From Planctomycetota bacterium (GTDB taxonomy: Bacteria; Planctomycetota; Phycisphaerae; UBA1845): a stretch of 64,000 nt of DNA. Where the stretch lies: assembly GCA_030616775.1 (NCBI GenBank), contig JAUWWQ010000017.1, positions 1 to 64,000 of the forward strand, given 5' to 3'. The first letter of the stretch is position 1; every line of letters begins with the position of its first letter. Shown here in pieces: positions 43,743 through 51,964 of this stretch. Both the position numbers and the translations under genes were made by a program. The notes under the pieces were generated by a model that ran no database searches, was not told the DNA's origin, and saw only the letters and a list, made by a program, of their open reading frames with translations.

Positions 43743-44840
43743 ATGGCAGCCACGCTTGGCCGAATCGTCCAGGGTGATTGTATCAAGAAGCTCAAAACGC
43801 TCGACGCAGGATCAGTTGATCTGGTCTTCGCCGATCCGCCCTTCAACATCGGCTACGACTACGACGAGTACGACGACAAGCGGTCCTGTGAGGACTATCT
43901 GGGCTGGTCCAGACGGTGGATCAGTGAAGTCATTCGCGTACTGAAACCCGACGGCACGTTCTGGCTGGCCATCGGGGATGAGTATGCGGCCGAGCTGAAG
44001 GTGATGGCCACGCGCGACCTGGAGTTGACCTGTCGAAGCTGGGTCGTCTGGTATTACACGTTCGGCGTGCACTGCAAGCACAAGTTCACCCGGTCGCACG
44101 CCCACCTCTTCTACTTCGCCAAGGACCCCAAGAAGTTCACCTTCAATACTGACGATATTCGTGTGCCATCAGCCCGTCAGCTCGTCTACGGCGACAAACG
44201 TGCCAACCCCAAAGGCCGCGTCCCCGACGACACCTGGATCATCCGGCCAAACGCCGAAACGTCGAAAAGTCGAAAAGTCGAAACGTCAAAACGTCGAAAC
44301 GACAGGCAAACCGAATCTCCAATCCCCAATCCGCAGTCCGCAATCCGCAATCCGCAATCCCCAATCCCCAATGGCTGGGTTCTTCGACCGCAGGACGTGC
44401 CCGAAGGCTTCACGGCCGACAGCGACACCTGGTACTTCCCGCGGGTCTGCGGCACGTTCAAGGAGCGTGGGGGCTTCCACGGCTGCCAGATGCCCGAGCA
44501 GCTCCTTGGCCGGATCATCAAAGCCTGCTCCAACGAAGGCGATCTCGTCATCGACCCGTTTGCCGGCAGCGGCACGACCCTGGCCGTAGCCAAGAAACTA
44601 GGCCGCAAGTACCTGGGCATCGAAATCTCGAAGCAATACGTAGCCGAGACCCACACCCGCCTGTCCCGCATCAAACCCGGCGATCTCCTCGACGGCGCCG
44701 AAGATCCCCTAACCAGCGTAGCCAACACCGCCAACGGCATCATCCGTACCCCCGACGGGCGGCGCGTAAAAGGAAACCGAGCACGAACTCGAAGCGGGCA
44801 GCCGTGTCGGAAAAGTGAAGATCCGACGCTGTTCAGTTAG
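43743..44840 (+). CDS. DNA N4/N6 methyltransferase with repeat insertions
   Basis: A 365-residue methyltransferase of beta type, with the catalytic DPPF motif near the N-terminus (SVDLVFADPPFNIGYDY) and the SAM-binding motif near the C-terminus (VIDPFAGSGTTLAVAKKLGR). It probably methylates adenine N6 or cytosine N4. Residues 172-212 (NAETSKSRK... to ...SPIPNG) look foreign. They are encoded by octamer and heptamer tandem repeats and lie between WIIRP and WVLRPQDVPEG, where homologs would be continuous. No endonuclease gene is adjacent. GGGAGGAG precedes the ATG. Confidence 0.9.
   Translation: MAATLGRIVQGDCIKKLKTLDAGSVDLVFADPPFNIGYDYDEYDDKRSCEDYLGWSRRWISEVIRVLKPDGTFWLAIGDEYAAELKVMATRDLELTCRSWVVWYYTFGVHCKHKFTRSHAHLFYFAKDPKKFTFNTDDIRVPSARQLVYGDKRANPKGRVPDDTWIIRPNAETSKSRKVETSKRRNDRQTESPIPNPQSAIRNPQSPIPNGWVLRPQDVPEGFTADSDTWYFPRVCGTFKERGGFHGCQMPEQLLGRIIKACSNEGDLVIDPFAGSGTTLAVAKKLGRKYLGIEISKQYVAETHTRLSRIKPGDLLDGAEDPLTSVANTANGIIRTPDGRRVKGNRARTRSGQPCRKSEDPTLFS
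44253..44300. repeat. Octamer tandem repeat inside the methyltransferase gene
   Basis: Six 8-base units of the form GTCGAAAM: GCCGAAAC, GTCGAAAA, GTCGAAAA, GTCGAAAC, GTCAAAAC, GTCGAAAC. They encode basic, serine-rich residues (ETSKSRKVETSKRRN) and keep the frame open. Confidence 0.9.
44319..44374. repeat. Heptamer tandem repeat inside the methyltransferase gene
   Basis: Eight 7-base units of the form SCAATCC: CCAATCC twice, GCAGTCC, GCAATCC three times, CCAATCC, CCAATGG. They encode PNPQSAIRNPQSPIPNG. The reverse complement family (GATTGCG, GATTGGG) recurs at 58049-58090. Confidence 0.9.
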
Positions 44841-44950
44841 CATAGCTTGTATTGCGGAGTGGGTCCGCCTTTACAGGATGGGGCGGGACACGCGCGTCGC
44901 TTGTATTGTGGAGGGCGCGACTGCGACCGTCAGTCTCCGGGTCTTTTCGG

Positions 44951-45763
44951 ATGACAAGTTCACACGGAAACGAGCAGATTCCTGGGCGCCCCACACCAGA
45001 GCATAGAGACTCAGTGGACCCAAAAGTCGGTAACTGGTGGAAACGAGTGCCCTGTGGAGAGGCGCTAGTTATTGCAGGGGCAACGGCACTCGGTTATTGC
45101 GTAGCTTACCTGTATCAGAAGGGGTTCTTGGCAGCATTTGGCGTTCCCGAAGACTTTGTGTATCTCGGTCTAGCACTGGTCGTCAAGTGTACTCTCGGTG
45201 TAGTAATAACGGTAGCCTACGCCGTTCACACAGCCGCGTTATTGATGGCGTATTTTCAGCAACACGAGCGCGCATTCAAGAAGCTAGAACTCAAACGAGT
45301 CCTCGTGGTATTATTGCTTGTGATCCCGCTCGCAGGGGCATCTATGATGCTCGCGGGTATTGCTCTGACCGTGACACTACTTTGTGCCGCGTCCCTGGTA
45401 GGGATCACATATAAAATTGCAACGGACAAGAAGAGAGAAGGCGCTGTCTTTGCCGTTATTACCGTCTCGCTTTTCGTATTCGTTACAGTTCAGGGTGTGG
45501 AAGCATTCGGAAGGCGAGTTGCTCGACGCCAAACGACGTTTCTTGTCGTTACCCCGACCTGCGAGAGTATTGGAGCACTCGAAGGCGTCGAACCGGCGGG
45601 ACTCGAACAATTCATTGCCGTACAGGTCCGAGGTGACAACTACCTCTGTGTGCGTCTTGACGGAGCGGCCAAGACGCTTCTTCCAACAATACGGGTCATC
45701 CGGGCCTCGTCCCCGGGAGTCTGCGCCGAAGTCAGGGAGATCTCCGGACTGGTGTTAGAATAA
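44951..45763 (+). CDS. Membrane protein of unknown function
   Basis: A protein of about 270 residues with four or five membrane helices (LVIAGATALGYCVAYLYQ; LALVVKCTLGVVITVAYAV; LKRVLVVLLLVIPLAGAS; LAGIALTVTLLCAASLV; AVFAVITVSLFVFVTVQG) and a C-terminal soluble domain with CESIGALEGVEP and YLCVRLDG. I recognise no family. ATG 44951 is chosen; the open frame from 44852 has no extra protein-like features, and no clear ribosome site is visible for either. The gene is visibly richer in A and T than its neighbours, hinting at recent acquisition. Confidence 0.6.
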   Translation: MTSSHGNEQIPGRPTPEHRDSVDPKVGNWWKRVPCGEALVIAGATALGYCVAYLYQKGFLAAFGVPEDFVYLGLALVVKCTLGVVITVAYAVHTAALLMAYFQQHERAFKKLELKRVLVVLLLVIPLAGASMMLAGIALTVTLLCAASLVGITYKIATDKKREGAVFAVITVSLFVFVTVQGVEAFGRRVARRQTTFLVVTPTCESIGALEGVEPAGLEQFIAVQVRGDNYLCVRLDGAAKTLLPTIRVIRASSPGVCAEVREISGLVLE

Positions 45764-45899
45764 CACGGTCCAGGGACACGCCATTGGCCCCACCAGGCTC
45801 TCGGAGGCCGGGCAGCGGCGGTGTGTTTGACGCAGTGGACCGCATGTGGAGGGGATGGGGCACGCATAGTGGGACATCCAGCCCGACGGGAGGTGCTGT

Positions 45900-46253
45900 G
45901 TGGATGATGTGGTCATTAAGCGGTTCGACAAGCCCAATGAGGTGCGGGAGTTTGAGAAGGGGAGGTTCGAGCTGGTGACGATCGGCGGGGTAACCGTCGG
46001 GCGGGCGAGCTATGAGCCGGGGTGGAAGTGGTCGCAGCACGTCGGGCCGGGCGTGGGAAAGAAGAGCTGCGACGTGGATCACGTCGGCCTGGTCCTTCAA
46101 GGGCGGGCTACGGTCAAGATGGACGACGGGCGCGAGTTTGAGCTTACGGCCGGGGACTTCTTCAGCGTCGGCCCCGGACACGATAGCTGGGTGATCGGCG
46201 ACGAGCCGTACGTATCCCTCCATTTTCTGGGAGCGGACACCTACGCGAAGTGA
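45900..46253 (+). CDS. Cupin-domain protein
   Basis: A 117-residue single cupin. It shows GWKWSQHVGPGVGKKSCDVDHVGLVLQG (the metal-binding His-rich strand pair) and ELTAGDFFSVGPGHDSWVIGDEPY. Small cupins of this form bind a metal and may act as enzymes or sensors; no substrate is suggested. The GTG start at 45900 has GGGAGGTG just upstream. Confidence 0.85.
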   Translation: MDDVVIKRFDKPNEVREFEKGRFELVTIGGVTVGRASYEPGWKWSQHVGPGVGKKSCDVDHVGLVLQGRATVKMDDGREFELTAGDFFSVGPGHDSWVIGDEPYVSLHFLGADTYAK

Positions 46254-46669
46254 CTCGCGCTCAACGCCGGTGTGCCTGATCTTCGCCCCTCTTCCAGCCG
46301 ACATGGGCGGCCGATCCGCCGAAAAATCGCCCGGTCGCGTGCTTTCACGCAAAGGGGCCGGGCCTGTCGGGCGGTGGGCGTCATTCCGCACGGGAGCCCG
46401 GTAAGCCAAACGCGCGGTGCCGCGCCGAATACTCACAGGCACTCCGATGGCATGCGTCGCTCCGGTCCCCATGCCCTACCCACTCCGTAACTAGTGCCCC
46501 ACCTGTACCATGCCCGGTAGCGTCTTGCCATCGGTGAGGTAAGATTTGCGGTATAGACGCTCGATCAAATGGAGCTTACTGTTTGAGAGCGCAATGACAT
46601 GTTCGCTTTCTTGTGAATGGGTTCGGGCAACACGGAGCATGAGATAGGCCGTTGAGAGGAGAACAGATC

Positions 46670-47125
46670 ATGAAACTCGAATCTTTGTTGAAGGAACGGG
46701 GGATTGATTACGAGAAGCACAGTCATTCGAAGACGTACACGGCGCAGCGATTGGCCCACGAGGAGGGCGTCTCCGGATACATGGTGGCCAAACCGGTCAT
46801 TGTGAAGGGGGCCTCGGATTTTACCATGTGCGTGGTGCAGGCCCCGAAACATCTTGACCTGCAGCGTGTGGCCGACGTGCTCAAAGAGCCCAAGGTCCGG
46901 CTGGCGACCGAGGCCGAGATGGCCGACCTGTTCCCGGATTGTGAACTTGGAGCGGAGCCGCCGGTCGGCTCGCTGTTCGGCATGAAAACAATCATGGACA
47001 CCCAGTTGCAGGAAGACGACTTCCTGGTCATGCAGGCCGGCAGTCACAGCGAGGCGGTCAAGATACGTCGCGAGGATTGGGAACGGCTCTGTGAGCCGAT
47101 GGTGGCGCCGATCGCAGCCAGTTGA
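46670..47125 (+). CDS. YbaK/EbsC-type aminoacyl-tRNA deacylase
   Basis: A 151-residue protein of the YbaK fold (LLKERGIDYEKHSHSKTYTAQRLAHEEGVSGYMVAKPVIVK, continuous; LATEAEMADLFPDCELGAEPPVGSLFG). Relatives remove mischarged amino acids from tRNA; specificity is not readable. GAGAGGAG lies about 8 bases before ATG 46670; an in-frame ATG at 46652 is less likely. A cloverleaf repeat starts 26 bases after the stop. Confidence 0.88.
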   Translation: MKLESLLKERGIDYEKHSHSKTYTAQRLAHEEGVSGYMVAKPVIVKGASDFTMCVVQAPKHLDLQRVADVLKEPKVRLATEAEMADLFPDCELGAEPPVGSLFGMKTIMDTQLQEDDFLVMQAGSHSEAVKIRREDWERLCEPMVAPIAAS

Positions 47126-47150
47126 CAGGGAGAAGGCACGGCTACGCACC

Positions 47151-47204
47151 GAGCCGCAGGCTTCAGCCTGCGCGGAGCACCGCGCGGGCTAAAGCCCGCG
47201 GCTC
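47151..47204. repeat. 54-bp fully paired cloverleaf repeat
   Basis: The outer stem is GAGCCGC/GCGGCTC (47151-47157 with 47198-47204). Inside are three hairpins with no unpaired junction bases: AGGC-TTCA-GCCT (47158-47169), GCGCGG-AGCA-CCGCGC (47170-47185) and GGGC-TAAA-GCCC (47186-47197). Only the three tetraloops are unpaired. Its first half is present in dapF, and an arm-like piece lies after flgC. Confidence 0.9.
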
Positions 47205-47207
47205 AGG

Positions 47208-47238
47208 TAGTAGCGGGACTTATGAAACACAGTACTAG
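47208..47238. repeat. Dispersed repeat, copy 1 (second copy at 56791-56821)
   Basis: TTATGAAACACAGTACTAG at 47220-47238 matches 56803-56821 at 18 of 19 positions. The 12 bases before it (TAGTAGCGGGAC versus TAGTCGCGTTTA) also resemble each other. It adjoins the cloverleaf element. Confidence 0.75.
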
Positions 47239-47268
47239 GCCGATTCAGACTACCATGAGCATCTTGCA

Positions 47269-48084
47269 ATGACAAAAGCGAAGCATGCGGGACATCGGTT
47301 ACGTCGGGCGATTCTCGTCGCCGGTATCCTCTACGCCATCGCCGCCCTCATCTGGGCCGTTCTGCCGTTCTTCAGCGATCTTCTGTTCGAAGAGTTCGTT
47401 GGCGCCGGGCTCATAGGGACACCGCTCGGTTGGTGGAGTGAGGGCCCGCGAAGCTATGGAGTCAACCTCGCCCTGGTACTCAGTCTGCTATTACTGGCTC
47501 AATGGGCGTTTCTGCGGCCCGGAAGAGCCTGGAGAATGCGCCTCGCCGGCACAGGGCGCCCACTTGCGTCTGCTGTGATCGCCGCAAGTGCCATGGCCAT
47601 GCTTCTTACGGTGAGCGCATTTACCCTTTTGGTGGAGCTGCCCAACTGGTGGGAACCGATCCTGGATAGTGCCGGTGAATGGGGCCCATGGGGCTTGCTC
47701 ATCATCTGGGTTCCGATGCTGGCGCTGTGGGGCGTGTGGGCCTGGATCTTCTTCGTCTATTGGCGACAGGGTGACAGGTACACGCAACTGGGCAGGATGA
47801 TCCGCGGCCTGGTAGCCGGCAGCTTGGTCGAGGCGTTGGTGGCCGTTCCTGTCCATGTTTGGGTGATGCGTCATCGGGATTGCTATTGTGCACGAGGCAC
47901 ATACACGACCCTGGTTATCTCGGGGACGGTTCTGCTGTGGGCGTTCGGGCCGGGAATCATCCTGCTCTACATGCGTGAAAAGTACAGACGAGCACAACTC
48001 TTCCCAATATGCACCAAGTGCGGCTACGACCTGCGAGCCAGCACGGGCGTCTGCCCGGAGTGTGGGACGCCCATACCTGGATAA
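47269..48084 (+). CDS. Membrane protein with C-terminal zinc ribbon
   Basis: A 271-residue protein with about six membrane helices (e.g. AILVAGILYAIAALIWAVLP; ALVLSLLLLAQWAFL; LIIWVPMLALWGVWAWIFFV; GTVLLWAFGPGIILLYM). It ends in a zinc ribbon, CTKCGYDLRASTGVCPECG. This tail is very common in planctomycete membrane proteins and is one of the best taxonomic hints in the window. Function unknown. Confidence 0.82.
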   Translation: MTKAKHAGHRLRRAILVAGILYAIAALIWAVLPFFSDLLFEEFVGAGLIGTPLGWWSEGPRSYGVNLALVLSLLLLAQWAFLRPGRAWRMRLAGTGRPLASAVIAASAMAMLLTVSAFTLLVELPNWWEPILDSAGEWGPWGLLIIWVPMLALWGVWAWIFFVYWRQGDRYTQLGRMIRGLVAGSLVEALVAVPVHVWVMRHRDCYCARGTYTTLVISGTVLLWAFGPGIILLYMREKYRRAQLFPICTKCGYDLRASTGVCPECGTPIPG

Positions 48085-49102
48085 AACGCGTGCCACGGGG
48101 CCGCGTCTACCGCCCTCTAACGCCGGAACAGGCTCTACCAGACCTGAAAATGCTGTGCTGGGCGGTGTGAAATGCCGATGAATATACAAGACAGAAGACA
48201 GCGGCGGGCGCACGAAGGCGGGCGGTCCGGGGCGCGACTGTGGTTATCCCCGGCGGGTATCGACTACCATCCTCGCGGCGCGGCCGTTGGCGATAGACCC
48301 GCCGCCCCAGGAGGACAGGATGTCCGGGCGGCGGGTATTCGATTGCCACGCATGGAGGCGGACCATCACCATGTCCAGGCAATAGTGGTTCGTCGAACGG
48401 TTCGATGTCCGAAGGCACGTCGAAGAGTCCCAGCATTTCAGCCAGCTCGAGATTGAGCGGCTGCACAACGGCACTACTAGGTTCTAGGACTCAACTCATC
48501 GAGACTGAACAGGTGAGCCCTGCAGAGCTACCCTCCTTCCCTGACAAGCACTCTCGCGCACAGCCACCGCACGGACTCGAACCGTCGACTTGCGGTTTAC
48601 AAATACCGCTGCTGCAAACGTGCAACCTTTGACCATCTTGACGACCGGATCACCGCGGAGCGTGTCGTGGTCGTTGCAGTTCTCGTAGCCGGCCAGGATG
48701 CCGTAGATCCTTTGGTGGACCATTTCGTCCGGGCCGTGGTCGGTCAGGTTCGGGTCGCCCGGGTCGTTGAGACAGGCGATGAACCGATCCGTGGAGGCGG
48801 ATCTGGTCGTCGAACTGGCGGATGGGTAGAATTCCCGTGTCGCTGCTGACTTGGACCTCGTGAGGCTCCACTACGAAGGGGAGACGGCAGAAGAAAACGG
48901 AGCAGATTTGAGCTACACTCTGTGCCAACCTGATCGACCTCCTTGTCTTGAGCCAACCCGTTCTGCAACCGTAGGTTGCCTCACAGGGAGGTCGTAAAAT
49001 AGACCCAAGGACAAATAATCCGGGCTAGCCCAACGGCTAGGGCTTATCATAGATCGCAGCTACCTGGGACAGGCCGAGCCCGGGTATCGCATCGTCGCGG
49101 GG
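48085..49102. other. Gene-poor kilobase, possibly decayed
   Basis: No intact gene is supported over about 1 kb. Open frames on both strands are short and overlap one another. On the minus strand, frames at 48650-48928 and 48496-48723 read fragments (GILPIRQFDDQIRLHGSVHRLSQ; MVHQRIYGILAGYENCNDHDTLRGDP) that look like pieces of one frameshifted protein. A tRNA-Thr-like 3' half lies within the second. The stretch reads as an old insertion site. Confidence 0.5.
48563..48625 (-). pseudogene. tRNA-Thr(UGU)-like 3' fragment
   Basis: Read on the minus strand: an anticodon arm GCGGT-(8 bases with TGT)-ACCGC (48609-48592), a variable stretch AAGTC, a T-arm GACGG-TTCGAGT-CCGTG (48586-48570) and an acceptor-like CGGTGGC. 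This closely resembles tRNA-Thr(UGU). However, the anticodon loop has 8 bases rather than 7, the outer T-stem pair is mismatched, and no matching D-arm or 5' acceptor strand follows upstream. It is probably a relic, such as an attachment-site duplication. Confidence 0.45.
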
Positions 49103-49510
49103 ATGGGGATGCCGCCCGACCAACGATTTCAAAAACACGAACGTTTGCGCCGGCGCACCGATTTCGAGCGAGTTTTTGCCCGGAGGTGCAGCGTCGGCGA
49201 CGATGTTTTGGTCGTGTATGTCGCCGAGAATGGTCTTGCCTGGTCCCGGTTCGGTCTGAGTGTGAGCAAGCGCATCGGTAACGCCGTGCATCGCAACTAC
49301 GTGCGGCGGAGAATCCGCGAAGCCTTCCGAACCAGTAAGGCGGACATTTCCAAAGGCTTCGATATCATTTGCGTGGCGCGGTTAAAGGCTGTAGACCGCG
49401 GTATCGATGTGGGCCACTCACTAAGGTTGCTAGTTCCTAAGGCTATTAGCGAGGCAGAGGGTCCAGGAAGTGCAAGCAGACCCCGATCCAATCGGGATAT
49501 GACGAGATGA
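49103..49510 (+). CDS. rnpA: Ribonuclease P protein component
   Basis: A 135-residue protein binding the RNase P RNA for tRNA 5' maturation. The signature GLSVSKRIGNAVHRNYVRRRIREAFR contains the conserved RNxxRRxIRE helix, with an early FERVFARR. ATG 49103 or ATG 49109 could start it. The C-terminal tail after KAIS runs antisense into the end of the lipoprotein gene. The usual neighbour rpmH is not present on either side. Confidence 0.9.
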   Translation: MGMPPDQRFQKHERLRRRTDFERVFARRCSVGDDVLVVYVAENGLAWSRFGLSVSKRIGNAVHRNYVRRRIREAFRTSKADISKGFDIICVARLKAVDRGIDVGHSLRLLVPKAISEAEGPGSASRPRSNRDMTR

Positions 49511-51776
49511 TCCGCCCAAAGTCTGGCGGCTCGACCACCGTCACCAACTTGTAGTATCCAAGACCTCGCGGACAGCCCAATTGATCGCCCTCGGGGAGCT
49601 CGTAAATGATGATCCTCGTGAGGGTGAGCTCTGCCTTCTGGTCCAAGTTGGGGCTCTCGGGCGCACGATGAATAATCCGGTGTGTGTCGTCCTGCACTCC
49701 GTCCTGTGGGACCCTTTCATCATTCGAGAGCCAGAATTGAATGTCCTCGTGGGGTTCTTGCTCTTCAAACCCCCCGCCGTACCACTTGACCTCGAGGCCG
49801 GGACACTGCGCATCCCGACCCTCCCGGCATGTGTAACTGACCACCTCGACGTTGGTCACCTCAACCTCCTGGCGGATCCACACCGAATCCGGGGCAGTGG
49901 TCGAGTACAACGTCCCACATACCCCCACCTCAACCACCAGGTCAAACTGACGAGGCCAGCCCTCGTTTGGGATCACCGGCTCAAACGACGAAATCGCCAG
50001 TACGTTGACGCCGTGGAGGTTGACACTCGCCGTGTGCATTTCAGCAGAGACCGTGCCACCGGAACCAACCTTACTCAGATAGAAACGCACGCCCGCGTCA
50101 ATGGGCACGTCAGACGTCTCCAGCTCAACTTCGATAGTCTCGCCGAGCCGACGCTTCAGCGGTGCATCATCCACAGTCAGGACGAGCTCCGGATCTTGTG
50201 GCATGCAAACGCCGAAGTAGATCAACCCCTCTGCCCAGGCGAACACCTCTGCGATGCCGTCTGATATCGTACCCGCGAGGCGGTACACCCCTTTGGGAAC
50301 CCCTGTGGGAATCTCCACCGTTGCCGTGTTACCAGTGCCAGCCGGGTCTTCGTCCAGTGGCGGCACGAGCAGAACTTCGTCGCCATCGAGCCCAACGCCG
50401 TTCAGGTCCGGATCGAGCAGCAGCAGTATTCGGGCGTTGTCGTTGTCGTCGGAGTCGGTCCAGACCACGTCGAACGAGTCGCCGGGATCAAGCTCGAAAT
50501 CATCAGCAGGCTCTAGGAATGTAAGCTGCGGCTCGTCGTTAAGTATTCGCACAACACCCGCGACACGATGCGCTCCAACCACTCCTCCGACATCGATCTG
50601 GCCGACCAGATCATATAGTCCGGGACGCACACCCGCCATCGCCAGCTCGGCCTGACAGATCCCGTCAGCATCCGGATCGTCACACAATGGGCTGCCGATT
50701 ACGATTGGCTCCTCTGTTCCACCCGTTTCTTCCGCAGTTACGAGGAAGAACGTGACCGTCGCGTGGTCCTCGTCACCTTCAAACCGCCAAGCGATCGGCA
50801 ATACTTCGTCCTCGTAGAGTTCAATCTCTTCCAGTGGAGACAGGATTGTGATGGAGGGAGCGGCGTCGTCGACCTCACTTACGACCTCCACCCACCCTGG
50901 GGCGACCGCGGTGACGGCTTCTGTGCCGTCATTGATTTCGCCCACGATCCGGTAAAGGCCCGGGTCAATGTCCTGTAAAACGATAGACAGCTCGCCGGCA
51001 GCTCCGTCCAAGGCCGCCGCCACGGTGGGGCCGACCTGCGTTCGATCCTCAGTCCCCGTCGCGTCGGCCCGCTGCATGTATATCCGCACAACAGCTTCTT
51101 GTGAGGCAGTCGTGTAGGTCCAACGCACTATCAGCGTCGAGCCGAGTGTCAAGCTGACGTCGCTGCCCGGTTCAAGCATCTTGATCGTCGGCGGCTGGAC
51201 ATCGTCGGGGATCGGTTCGTCCGATGGGGGCTCATCCGGTATGTCGGCCGGAATGATGTACTCAGCCGGCCTGTCCTCATCGAAATCGACCCCGAAGACA
51301 AAGGTAACGCTGGGCAGCACATCACCTGTCTCGTCGAGACCGAACGCTTGCACTATGTCAGCCGATTTGCGGCTCTCGACGGTCGTGATCGTACTCGAGC
51401 GGACACGGAGAAAGGCGCTGTGAGCGATCGCATCGTCGCGAATGAACCGCAGCGTTACGTCAGCTCTAAGTGCGCTCTCATTCCGCACCCGGGCTCGAAT
51501 GGCTTCTTCAGGTTGTGGTTGTGGCCGGGTGGGATTCTGCGTCCCACCTTCCGGGTCGGTGGTTGCATCCCCAGAACCCGGATTGTCATTGCTGTTGTCC
51601 CCGTCGGTGACATCACCAACCGATGTGTCGTCGGATTCGGTATTGTCGTTGGAGTTCGCGTCAGTGCTTGGGTCGACCAGGTCTCCGAAGCCCGTAGCCC
51701 CGGATCGCCCACACGCTACTACAGTGAGGCAACTGATCAAGCCGAGCAGGCAGAGCCATAGATGCCCGTGCTTCAT
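49446..51776 (-). CDS. Large lipoprotein with repeated Ig-like domains
   Basis: A 776-residue surface or periplasmic protein with a lipoprotein signal (lipobox VVAC, Cys at 22) and an Asn/Asp/Gly-rich linker containing two NSNDN motifs, typical of planctomycete lipoproteins. Repeated beta-sandwich units follow, with recurring PSITILSP/PQLTFLEP-type starts and GLYRIVGEINDGTEAV, GLYDLVGQIDVGG and GVYRLAGTISDGIAEV units. These resemble carbohydrate- or cell-surface-associated Ig-like repeats. The 3' end overlaps the rnpA tail by 65 bases. Its ATG overlaps the stop of a short upstream frame. Confidence 0.82.
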   Translation of the reverse strand: MKHGHLWLCLLGLISCLTVVACGRSGATGFGDLVDPSTDANSNDNTESDDTSVGDVTDGDNSNDNPGSGDATTDPEGGTQNPTRPQPQPEEAIRARVRNESALRADVTLRFIRDDAIAHSAFLRVRSSTITTVESRKSADIVQAFGLDETGDVLPSVTFVFGVDFDEDRPAEYIIPADIPDEPPSDEPIPDDVQPPTIKMLEPGSDVSLTLGSTLIVRWTYTTASQEAVVRIYMQRADATGTEDRTQVGPTVAAALDGAAGELSIVLQDIDPGLYRIVGEINDGTEAVTAVAPGWVEVVSEVDDAAPSITILSPLEEIELYEDEVLPIAWRFEGDEDHATVTFFLVTAEETGGTEEPIVIGSPLCDDPDADGICQAELAMAGVRPGLYDLVGQIDVGGVVGAHRVAGVVRILNDEPQLTFLEPADDFELDPGDSFDVVWTDSDDNDNARILLLLDPDLNGVGLDGDEVLLVPPLDEDPAGTGNTATVEIPTGVPKGVYRLAGTISDGIAEVFAWAEGLIYFGVCMPQDPELVLTVDDAPLKRRLGETIEVELETSDVPIDAGVRFYLSKVGSGGTVSAEMHTASVNLHGVNVLAISSFEPVIPNEGWPRQFDLVVEVGVCGTLYSTTAPDSVWIRQEVEVTNVEVVSYTCREGRDAQCPGLEVKWYGGGFEEQEPHEDIQFWLSNDERVPQDGVQDDTHRIIHRAPESPNLDQKAELTLTRIIIYELPEGDQLGCPRGLGYYKLVTVVEPPDFGRIISSYPDWIGVCLHFLDPLPR

Positions 51777-51964
51777 AGCCTCAGCTCCCCGGACTCCTGC
51801 ACATAGACGGGCTTTTCAATCCCCGGCAAGGCCTGCACCCAGCCAAACAGGGACGCCGCACTGCGTTGACGCAGGTCCGGAGCCTCGACGAGGCCAAGAC
51901 CTCGTAGCGCACACTCCACAACCGCAGCGGGATCCGTTCGGGCAAACCACCAGTGAAACGACAC
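51773..51964 (-). pseudogene. Short frame coupled to the lipoprotein gene, possible remnant
   Basis: A 63-codon frame from GTG 51964 (SFHWWFARTDPAAVVECALR; GWVQALPGIEKPVYVQESGELRL) has protein-like composition and ends in ATGA overlapping the lipoprotein start. Just upstream another frame reads INERTAYGQLHLL, as if one gene had been broken by a frameshift. It could be the tail of a decayed gene or a real small coupled gene. Confidence 0.35.

Noticed and set aside
44319-44374. Possible CRISPR-like array in the methyltransferase gene
   Set aside because: The units are only 7 bases with no spacers, and there are no cas genes.
45732-46472. Minus-strand frame opposite the cupin gene
   Set aside because: It is a Pro/His/Arg-rich shadow; the cupin motifs on the plus strand explain the region.
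48563-48650. Intact tRNA gene
   Set aside because: The 5' acceptor strand and D-arm are missing and the anticodon loop has 8 bases.
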